64,000 nt of DNA from Mesorhizobium atlanticum. Its GTDB lineage: Bacteria > Pseudomonadota > Alphaproteobacteria > Rhizobiales > Rhizobiaceae. Below the pieces are notes generated by a model that saw only the letters and a list, made by a program, of their open reading frames with translations, searched no databases and was not told the DNA's origin. Location of the stretch: the NCBI RefSeq assembly GCF_003289965.1, contig NZ_QMBQ01000003.1, positions 310,001 to 374,000 of the forward strand, read 5' to 3'. Every line of letters starts with the position of its first letter. The first letter of the stretch is position 1. Shown piece by piece: positions 9,537-16,200 of this stretch. Made by a program: the position numbers and the translations under genes.

Positions 9537-10865
9537 ATGCGTTTGTCGCGCTACTTCCTGCCCATTCTCAAAGAAAATCCCCGCGAGGCCGAGATCGTCT
9601 CGCACCGGCTGATGCTGCGCGCGGGCATGATCCGCCAGCAGGGGCAGGGCAGCTTTTCGTGGCTGCCATTGGGCAAGCGCGTGCTGGACAAGGTCTGCCA
9701 GATCATCCGCGAGGAGCAGAACCGCGCCGGCGCGCTGGAAATCCTGATGCCGACCATCCAGTCGGCGGATCTGTGGCGCGAAAGCGGCCGCTACAACGAC
9801 TACGGCAAGGAGATGCTGCGCATCAAGGATCGCCAAGATCGCGACATGCTCTACGGCCCGACCAACGAAGAGATGGTCACCGAGATTTTCCGCGCTTACG
9901 TCAAGTCCTACAAGGACCTACCGCTCAACCTCTACCACATCCAGTGGAAGTTCCGCGACGAGGTGCGCCCGCGCTTCGGCGTCATGCGCAGCAGAGAGTT
10001 CCTGATGAAGGACGCCTATTCCTTCGACCTCGATTTCGAGGGCGCCAGGGCCGCCTACAACCGCATGTTCGTCTCCTATCTCAGGACCTTCACGCGCATG
10101 GGCCTGCAGGCCATCCCGATGCGCGCCGACACCGGCCCGATCGGCGGCGACCTCAGCCACGAGTTCATCATCCTGGCCGAGACCGGCGAGAGCCAGGTGT
10201 TCTGCGACCGCGCCTATCTCTCGCTCGACGTGCCTGGCGCGAACACCAACTTCTCCGACGATGCCGAAATCGGCGGCATCGTGCAGAAATGGACGACGCC
10301 TTACGCGGCCACCGACGAAATGCATGATGAGGCAGCCTGGGAGAAAGTCGCCGAAGGCGATCGGCTCTCGGCGCGCGGCATCGAGGTCGGCCACATCTTC
10401 CATTTCGGTGAGAAGTACTCCAAGCCGATGAACGCCAAGGTGACCGGTCCCGACGGCAAGGACCATTATGCCTCCGGCGGTTCCTACGGCATCGGCCCGT
10501 CGCGCCTGGTCGCGGCGATCATCGAGGCGAGCCATGACGAGAACGGCATCGTCTGGCCGGAAGCGGTGGCGCCTTTCGACATCGGCCTGATCAACATGAA
10601 GGTCGGCGACGGTGAATGCGACCGCGTCTGCGACGATCTCTATGCTGCGTTGACTTCGGCCGGCAAGGACGTGCTTTATGACGATACCGACCAGCGGCCG
10701 GGCGGCAAGTTCGCCACCGCCGACCTGATCGGCCTGCCGTGGCAGGTGATCGTCGGCCCGCGCGGCGTGGCGGCGGGCGAGGTCGAGATCAAGAACCGCA
10801 AGTCGGGCGAGCGCGAGACGCTGCCGATCGCCGAGGCCAAGAAGCGCCTGGGTATCGCCGCATGA
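9537..10865 (+). CDS. proS: Prolyl-tRNA synthetase
   Basis: 442 residues. This class II synthetase charges tRNA-Pro. The N-terminus ([19 protein letters not shown]) and motif 2 region ([26 protein letters not shown]) are diagnostic. It is about 130 residues shorter than the E. coli enzyme because the YbaK-like editing domain between motifs 2 and 3 is absent. That is the known alphaproteobacterial form, in which a free-standing editing protein does the job. No such gene is in the window. The stop overlaps the lolC start, making a proS-lolC-lolD unit. Confidence 0.96.
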   Translation: MRLSRYFLPILKENPREAEIVSHRLMLRAGMIRQQGQGSFSWLPLGKRVLDKVCQIIREEQNRAGALEILMPTIQSADLWRESGRYNDYGKEMLRIKDRQDRDMLYGPTNEEMVTEIFRAYVKSYKDLPLNLYHIQWKFRDEVRPRFGVMRSREFLMKDAYSFDLDFEGARAAYNRMFVSYLRTFTRMGLQAIPMRADTGPIGGDLSHEFIILAETGESQVFCDRAYLSLDVPGANTNFSDDAEIGGIVQKWTTPYAATDEMHDEAAWEKVAEGDRLSARGIEVGHIFHFGEKYSKPMNAKVTGPDGKDHYASGGSYGIGPSRLVAAIIEASHDENGIVWPEAVAPFDIGLINMKVGDGECDRVCDDLYAALTSAGKDVLYDDTDQRPGGKFATADLIGLPWQVIVGPRGVAAGEVEIKNRKSGERETLPIAEAKKRLGIAA

Positions 10866-12148
10866 GCGAGGCGGCGACAGCGGCCAGGTCAGGGGCGGGC
10901 GCCTTTTCCGGCTTCGAGCGCATGGTGGCTTGGCGCTATCTGCGCTCGCGGCGCAAGGAAACGGTGATTTCCGTCATCGCCTCGATCTCCTTCCTTGGCA
11001 TCATGCTCGGCGTCGCAACGCTGATCGTCGTCATGGCGGTGATGAACGGTTTCCGCGCCGAGCTGCTGACGCGGATCCTCGGCGTCAACGGCCATCTCAT
11101 CGTGCAGCCGCTTGATTCGCCGCTGGAGGATTACGCCCAGGTGGCGAGCCGCATCAACGGCGTCGCGGGTGTCAAATACGCGATCCCGCTGATCGACGGC
11201 CAGGTGCTGGCGCAAGGCAATGTCGGCGGCGGCACGGGCGCCCTGGTGCGCGGCATCCGCGGCGAGGACCTTGGCAAGATCCAGATCGTCGCCAGCAACA
11301 TCAAGCAGGGCACGCTCGACGGTTTCGACGCCGGCGAGGGCGTGGCGATCGGCAAGCGCATGGCGGAAAGCCTCGGGCTGGTGCTCGGCGACACCATCAC
11401 GCTGATCTCGCCGGACGGCGACGTGACGCCGCTTGGCACGACGCCGCGCATGAAGGGTTACAAGGTGGCGGCGATCTTCGAGGTCGGCATGTCGGAATAT
11501 GACAGCTCGATCGTCTATATGCCGTTCTCGGAAGCGCAGCTCTATTTCAACATGGACGGCCGCGCGCAGACTATCGAGATCTATGTCGACAATCCCGACA
11601 ATGTCGACGCGCTGAAGCCGCTGGTCGAGCAGGCGGCGCAGCGGCCGGTCGACCTCGTCGACTGGCGCCAGCGCAACGAGACCTTCTTCTCGGCGCTGCA
11701 GGTTGAGCGCAACGTCATGTTCATGATTCTCACGCTGATCGTGCTGGTGGCGGCGCTCAACATCATTTCCGGCCTCATCATGCTGGTGAAGGACAAGGGC
11801 CACGACATCGCCATCCTGCGCACGATGGGCGCCTCGCGCGGCGCGATCCTGCGCATCTTCCTGATGACGGGGGCGGCGATCGGCGTCACCGGCACGATCG
11901 CCGGCGTGCTGCTCGGCGTCGTCATCTGCATCAACATCGAATCGATCCGCCAGTTCTTCTCCTGGATGACCGGCCGGATCCTGTTCAACCCGGAGCTCTA
12001 TTTCCTCAGCCAGCTGCCGGCGAAGATGGACCCGCGCGAGACGACCTATGTGGTGATCATGGCGCTGGCCCTGTCGTTCCTCGCGACCGTGTTTCCAGCG
12101 TGGCGAGCCGCCCGGCTCGATCCGGTCGAAGCCTTGAGGTACGAGTGA
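10862..12148 (+). CDS. lolC: Lipoprotein-releasing ABC transporter permease, LolC/LolE family
   Basis: 428 residues from the ATG at 10862, which overlaps the proS stop. One helix near the N-terminus (after [16 protein letters not shown]), a large periplasmic domain and three C-terminal helices form the FtsX/MacB architecture. The cytoplasmic [19 protein letters not shown] segment is the ATPase-coupling region. It works with LolD to release lipoproteins from the inner membrane for delivery to LolA. Whether it is a LolC, a LolE or a single permease acting as a dimer cannot be decided here. Confidence 0.9.
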   Translation: MSEAATAARSGAGAFSGFERMVAWRYLRSRRKETVISVIASISFLGIMLGVATLIVVMAVMNGFRAELLTRILGVNGHLIVQPLDSPLEDYAQVASRINGVAGVKYAIPLIDGQVLAQGNVGGGTGALVRGIRGEDLGKIQIVASNIKQGTLDGFDAGEGVAIGKRMAESLGLVLGDTITLISPDGDVTPLGTTPRMKGYKVAAIFEVGMSEYDSSIVYMPFSEAQLYFNMDGRAQTIEIYVDNPDNVDALKPLVEQAAQRPVDLVDWRQRNETFFSALQVERNVMFMILTLIVLVAALNIISGLIMLVKDKGHDIAILRTMGASRGAILRIFLMTGAAIGVTGTIAGVLLGVVICINIESIRQFFSWMTGRILFNPELYFLSQLPAKMDPRETTYVVIMALALSFLATVFPAWRAARLDPVEALRYE

Positions 12149-12828
12149 TGGCCGAAGCCATTATCGAGCTGAAGGGCGTCGAGCGGCACTATATCCAGGG
12201 GCCGCGCAAGCTCACCATTCTGAACGGCGCCGACTTTTCGCTCAGGCGCGGCGAGATGGTGGCGCTGGTGGCGCCATCGGGCACCGGCAAGTCGACCTTG
12301 CTGCACACGGCGGGACTGCTGGAGCGGCCCGACGCGGGCGACGTGATCCTTGGCGGCCGCGCCTGTGGCCGGCTCTCCGACGAAGAGCGGACCGCGATCC
12401 GGCGCAACGATATCGGCTTCGTCTACCAGTTCCACCATCTGCTGCCGGAGTTTTCGGCGCTCGAGAACATCATGATGCCGCAGCTGATCAAGGGACTTCC
12501 TCCCAAGGAGGCGTCGGAGCGGGCGGCACAGCTTCTCGACTACATGCAGATCGGCAAGCGCGCGCAGCACCGGCCGGCCGAGCTTTCCGGCGGCGAGCAG
12601 CAGCGTGTCGCCATCGCCCGCGCGGTCGCCAATGCACCGCTGGTGCTCCTGGCCGACGAGCCGACCGGCAACCTCGATCCGACGACCGCCTCCTATGTCT
12701 TCGACGCACTCGAAGCGCTGGTCCGGCAATCGGGGCTGGCGGCGCTGATCGTCACGCACAACCACGAGCTGGCCTCGCGCATGGACCGGCGGGTGACGCT
12801 GGCCGAAGGGAAAGTCGTGCCTCTCTGA
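12148..12828 (+). CDS. lolD: Lipoprotein-releasing ABC transporter ATP-binding protein
   Basis: 226 residues from the ATG at 12148, which overlaps the lolC stop by one base. Walker A is APSGTGKST (residues 42-50), the signature LSGGEQQR (146-153) and Walker B LLADEP (167-172), followed by TGNLDP. It energises release of outer-membrane lipoproteins through the permease encoded just upstream. Confidence 0.94.
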   Translation: MAEAIIELKGVERHYIQGPRKLTILNGADFSLRRGEMVALVAPSGTGKSTLLHTAGLLERPDAGDVILGGRACGRLSDEERTAIRRNDIGFVYQFHHLLPEFSALENIMMPQLIKGLPPKEASERAAQLLDYMQIGKRAQHRPAELSGGEQQRVAIARAVANAPLVLLADEPTGNLDPTTASYVFDALEALVRQSGLAALIVTHNHELASRMDRRVTLAEGKVVPL

Positions 12829-12870
12829 GGCTGGCCGACAATCAACTTAAACGGGACACGAGCCAGGCCC

Positions 12871-12916
12871 CGCAGCCGATGACGATGTCATGGCAGCCGA
12901 TCATGCATCGGCTGCG
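12871..12916 (+). promoter_or_regulatory. Two mutually exclusive hairpins after lolD
   Basis: The right arm CATCGGCTGCG (12906-12916) can pair either with CGCAGCCGATG (12871-12881) or with the nearer GCAGCCGAT (12893-12901). The near pairing is a 9-bp stem with a five-base loop. There is no T-tract. It lies 40 bases before the small gene at 12957, so it could be a 3' end structure of lolD or a leader element. Confidence 0.45.
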
Positions 12917-12956
12917 GATGTGATAAGATGCGACCGCCCGCCGGTCGGAGGCCGTC

Positions 12957-13109
12957 GTGAAAAAGGTCATTCTCGGGATTGTCGCGCTGTTGTTCCTGGT
13001 GGTCGCCTTGTCGACCATCTACTCCCTGCTTTTCGGTTGTCCGCACGGCGGGTCGTACCGGTGCGTCCAAGGCTTCAATCGAGAAACATGTGGCTGCCCG
13101 CAATCATAG
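12957..13109 (+). CDS. Small membrane-anchored Cys-rich protein, 50 residues
   Basis: GTG start at 12957 with GGAGG at 12947-12951, a spacing of five bases. The product begins MKK and has one strong hydrophobic helix (about residues 4-25), followed by a polar tail with four cysteines (residues 28, 36, 45 and 47; a C-x7-C-x8-C-x-C pattern). It could be a signal-anchored membrane protein with a periplasmic disulfide or metal-binding tail, or a secreted peptide. I do not recognise a family. Support comes from the ribosome site and the membrane-anchor composition. Confidence 0.55.
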   Translation: MKKVILGIVALLFLVVALSTIYSLLFGCPHGGSYRCVQGFNRETCGCPQS

Positions 13110-13285
13110 GTTCGCGGTTCTCCTCTGGCGAAGACAATGGCCCGCCCGGTAGCCAATCGCATTTTTTAAGCTGAAGTCATCCACGGCTTCCAGTCGCCGC
13201 CGCACCCTCAGGCCCCGCCTCCCAGGCAGTTAACCTTTCATTTACTGTGCAGAATTCTCTCGCCGCCGCTACGCTCCGACGGTCG

Positions 13286-13320
13286 TTGACATTCGAACAA
13301 AATTAGAACAAATTACGAAC
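13286..13320 (+). promoter_or_regulatory. Promoter with LexA-like operator (three GAAC half-sites)
   Basis: TTGACA (13286-13291) is followed by GAAC at 13295-13298, 13306-13309 and 13317-13320, each separated by exactly seven bases. GAAC-N7-GAAC is the established SOS box of alphaproteobacteria, and here two overlap in tandem with an 11-base period. They cover the -10 region, as expected for repression. The next gene is the 28-residue peptide at 13342. Confidence 0.75.
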
Positions 13321-13341
13321 ATACTAACAACGGAGAGAGTT

Positions 13342-13428
13342 ATGTCTGATCTGGTTCAGGATGTCGTCTCGCTGGTTTGCATGAGCACCTTTCTCGTTTC
13401 GATGGCGATCTGGATTGGCGCCATGTGA
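13342..13428 (+). CDS. 28-residue hydrophobic peptide, probably SOS-induced
   Basis: ATG at 13342 preceded by GGAGAG (13332-13337). The product is 28 residues, of which about residues 4-27 form a single transmembrane helix containing one Cys; the N-terminus is MSDLVQD. It is too short for ordinary gene callers. The LexA-like operator 21 bases upstream of its start predicts induction by DNA damage. Caulobacter SidA, a 29-residue SOS-induced inner-membrane division inhibitor, is similar in size, location and control. I cannot claim sequence homology. Confidence 0.65.
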   Translation: MSDLVQDVVSLVCMSTFLVSMAIWIGAM

Positions 13429-13449
13429 TCAGGCGCTGTCGCTGTTCTG

Positions 13450-13559
13450 GCGGGCAAGGGCCCGCCCTTTGCGGGCCGGGGAAGACCCGCCCGTTTGAGA
13501 CCGGCAAAGGCCTGCTGTGACGGGCAAGAGCCCGCCTGGGACGGGCAAGAGCCCGCCCA
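13450..13559. repeat. Tandem GGGCAAGAGCCCGCC repeat array
   Basis: Four degenerate units of the form cgggcaagrgcccgcc occur in about 110 bases. The last two (around 13519-13537 and 13540-13557) are almost identical. Each unit is itself a small hairpin (GGGC ... GCCC). The array lies between the 28-residue peptide and the M50 protease gene and may end the peptide transcript. Confidence 0.75.
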
Positions 13560-13624
13560 TTACTGTTAAATCTTTTTTGGCCACGCACCGTTAGGCTCCT
13601 CCCTCAAGTTAGGGAGCGGCTTCA

Positions 13625-14875
13625 GTGTCGGTCATCGTCACGGTCACCCTCGTGGCCTGCAATCTCGGACTGATCTTTCTTTTGATGACCGTGCCGCTCG
13701 GGCTGCGCACGGTGACGGTCAGCCGCGTGATCAAGGCCGACCGCAACCGCCTCTGGCAGGCGCTGTGTCCGTTCGGCAGCGACGCCGGATGGTCCGGCGA
13801 AATCATTTCCGCCGAGCCGCTGGACCAAGAGGGAGCGGCGCTGATCAGATTGTCCTGGGACGGCCGGGACGGCCGGCCGATCGAACGCAAGGCGCGGTTC
13901 GAGGACGTCGGCGAGGGCAGCCGCTTCTCGATGACCGTCATCGAGGACACGGCGCTCGACCCGTCGTTCTGGGCGAACTATCGCGAGACCGTCGCGCTCG
14001 TGCCCGAGGGCGACGCAACGCGGGTGACGCTTACCCAGACCGATCGCTATCGCGGGGTTGCCTTCCTGGTCTTCCGCTTCTTCGCCATGCGCCGCGAATT
14101 GCGCAAGCTCGACGTCTGGGCGGCGACCGGCACCTACCGCAAGGGCGGCTGGTTCGAGCATCCGCTGAGCCAGATCGGCTTCGCCGTGCTCTCGGCCCTG
14201 ATCCTGTGGCCGTTCTTCGGCCTCAATATCGGCGGCCTGGCCCTGGCCGCGATCCTGACCTCGGTGGTCGCCCTGCACGAGCTTGGCCATATGGCCGCCT
14301 TCCGGCTGACGGGGCATCGCCGGGCGCGGATGATCTTCATTCCGCTGCTTGGCGGCGTTGCCGTCGGCGGCAGGCCCTATGACAGCCGCTTCGAGGTGGC
14401 GTTCGTCGCGTTGATGGGCGCCGGCTTCTCAGCCTTCCTGGTGCCGGTGCTGATCGCCGCCAGCGGCCTCGCCGGCAGCGAAGGACATCGTCTGGCCGCG
14501 ACGCTTTTGGCCACGCTTGCCGGCTGCGCATCGCTGTTCAACATCGCCAATCTGGTGCCGGTGTGGAAATTCGACGGCGGGCAGGTGCTGCGCCAGATCT
14601 GCCCCGGCCCGGCGGCACTCGCGCTGGCGTCCTTCCTGCTCTTGTCGGCGCTTCTCGCGCTCGGCTGGCGCGCCGGTTTCTCGCCTGGCTTCCTGCTGAT
14701 CGCCGGCGCGGTGTTCTCTATCCTCAGCCTCATCACCATGGGCAGCGGCGTGAAGCCGCGTCACGAGCTGAAGCCGATCAAGACCTTCGACCGGCTCGCC
14801 ATGGCCGGCGCGCTTCTCGCCGTCTTTGCCATCCACGGCTACGGCATGCTGTGGGCCGCTGCGCAGCTGATGTAA
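13625..14875 (+). CDS. Site-2-protease (M50) with N-terminal SRPBCC-like domain
   Basis: 416 residues, GTG start at 13625 after AGGGAG (13611-13616). The membrane half has the zinc site HELGH at residues 218-222 and the second M50 signature NLVPVWKFDGG at 309-319, with several helices around them and two more at the C-terminus. One helix opens the protein (about 3-25). Residues about 30-170 look like a soluble polyketide-cyclase/SRPBCC domain (VSRVIKADRNRLWQAL ... TRVTLTQTDRYRG). M50 enzymes cut transmembrane segments of regulators; the substrate here is unknown. The SRPBCC assignment is by pattern only. Confidence 0.75.
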   Translation: MSVIVTVTLVACNLGLIFLLMTVPLGLRTVTVSRVIKADRNRLWQALCPFGSDAGWSGEIISAEPLDQEGAALIRLSWDGRDGRPIERKARFEDVGEGSRFSMTVIEDTALDPSFWANYRETVALVPEGDATRVTLTQTDRYRGVAFLVFRFFAMRRELRKLDVWAATGTYRKGGWFEHPLSQIGFAVLSALILWPFFGLNIGGLALAAILTSVVALHELGHMAAFRLTGHRRARMIFIPLLGGVAVGGRPYDSRFEVAFVALMGAGFSAFLVPVLIAASGLAGSEGHRLAATLLATLAGCASLFNIANLVPVWKFDGGQVLRQICPGPAALALASFLLLSALLALGWRAGFSPGFLLIAGAVFSILSLITMGSGVKPRHELKPIKTFDRLAMAGALLAVFAIHGYGMLWAAAQLM

Positions 14876-15017
14876 GGGTGTGTCGATATTCAGGTGAGGC
14901 CGGCCTGCAAACACTGGCTTCCTGCGCTTCCGGTGCTCACGTACTTAAGTACGCTGCGCTCCGGTTCTCGGAACCCAGGGTTTTCGACTCGGCCTGACCT
15001 GAATCTCAACACACCCT
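14875..15017. repeat. Repeat family 2: 143-bp element with 21-bp terminal inverted repeats
   Basis: The ends AGGGTGTGTCGATATTCAGGT and its near reverse complement (14997-15017) match at 19 of 21 bases. The interior contains ggccggcctgcaaac, cttcctgcgcttccggtgctcac and a perfect CGTACTTAAGTACG palindrome. There is no open frame of note. Related sequences occur at 52797-52848 and 60746-60820. It looks like a MITE-like or palindromic intergenic element filling the gap between the M50 and lipB genes. Confidence 0.8.
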
Positions 15018-15031
15018 GGGCCGGAGACAGT

Positions 15032-15775
15032 TCAGCCGACCTTTCGAGCAGGCTCGGCGGCAGGCACCGCTGCCGGACCAAATACATCCTCGAAAGCGGC
15101 TTTCAGCGCCAGGTCGAGATCGGCCATGGTGACGGGCAGGCCGAGATCGACAAGGCTGGTCACGCCGTGGTCCGAGACGCCGCAGGGCACGATGCCGCTG
15201 AAATGGCCGAGGTCCGGCTCGACATTGATGGCGATGCCATGAAAGCTCACCCAGCGGCGCAGCCGGATGCCTATCGCCGCGACCTTGTCCTCGGCCGGCG
15301 TGCCATCCGGCAGGGCAGGGCGATCCGGCCGCACCACCCAGACGCCGACGCGGTCCTCGCGCCGCTCGCCGCGCACATTGAAGGCGGCGAGCGTGGCGAT
15401 GATCCATTGCTCCAGCGCCGCGACGAAGGCGCGCACGTCCTCGCGCCGCCGCTTCAGGTCGAGCATGACGTAGGCCACGCGCTGTCCCGGACCGTGATAG
15501 GTGTATTCGCCGCCGCGGCCCGCGGCAAAGACGGGAAAGCGGTCGGGATCGATCAGGTCTTCGATTCGCGCGCTGGTTCCGGCGGTGTAGAGCGGCGGAT
15601 GCTCGACCAGCCAGACCATCTCGCCGGCAGCACCGCTGCGGATCGCCTCGGCCCGCGCTTCCATGAAGGCAAGCGCGTCCGGATAGGAGGTGAGGCCGGG
15701 TTCGATCACCCATTCCACCGGCGCCGAACCGGGGAGGGGCAGGAACGACGTGGCGATCTGGCTGCGTTCTGTCAT
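15032..15775 (-). CDS. lipB: Octanoyltransferase (lipoate biosynthesis)
   Basis: 247 residues. LipB moves octanoate from acyl carrier protein to lipoyl domains of 2-oxoacid dehydrogenases and GcvH. The family core is present: [12 protein letters not shown] at 87-98, the catalytic Lys164 in [23 protein letters not shown], and the acyl-thioester Cys198 in [17 protein letters not shown]-terminal Ala-rich tail adds about 25 residues. The gene is convergent with the M50 gene. The lipoylated glycine cleavage system would benefit from it, but that is general physiology. Confidence 0.95.
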   Translation of the reverse strand: MTERSQIATSFLPLPGSAPVEWVIEPGLTSYPDALAFMEARAEAIRSGAAGEMVWLVEHPPLYTAGTSARIEDLIDPDRFPVFAAGRGGEYTYHGPGQRVAYVMLDLKRRREDVRAFVAALEQWIIATLAAFNVRGERREDRVGVWVVRPDRPALPDGTPAEDKVAAIGIRLRRWVSFHGIAINVEPDLGHFSGIVPCGVSDHGVTSLVDLGLPVTMADLDLALKAAFEDVFGPAAVPAAEPARKVG

Positions 15776-15957
15776 GGAACTTTCTCTATGTTCCTCTCAT
15801 ATGGCGGCAATCGGCCAAAACGTCCAGTTTCACCGGTATGAAGCCAGGCCGCAGAAGGTTGTGCAAATGAGCGACGAATATTCCGCTCAGCGCACTTGTT
15901 TCGCCGGAAACGATTTGCTACAGGCCCCGGGCCGGACGGTTCCGGCTCCTACCACGT

Positions 15958-16042
15958 GCGGTCGTGGCGGAATTGGTAGACGCGCAGCGTTGAGGTCGCT
16001 GTGGGGCAACCCGTGGAAGTTCGAGTCTTCTCGACCGCACCA
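15958..16042 (+). tRNA. tRNA-Leu (anticodon GAG)
   Basis: 85 bases including an encoded CCA end. The acceptor arms GCGGTCG (15958-15964) and CGACCGC (16032-16038) pair fully. The anticodon stem cagcg/cgctg encloses the loop TTGAGGT with GAG at 15992-15994. A long variable arm and the T-loop TTCGAGT confirm a class II leucine tRNA. Confidence 0.97.
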
Positions 16043-16200
16043 TTCTCCTCCAAAGATGTTACTTGGATGACCTCGCACGCGGGCGGGCGGTTGGCGCGTC
16101 GACTGTGTCCTGCGGACCAAAACAGAAGCGGCGCCAAGCCCTGAGGACCGCGCCGCTGCTTAGAGTTTTCCAGTCAGTCACTGAGCAAAAAGGCCGAGCC

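Noticed and set aside
9316..9612. 98-codon plus-strand frame running into proS
   Set aside because: Out of frame with proS, no ribosome site, no recognisable sequence; it crosses an intergenic region with small hairpins.
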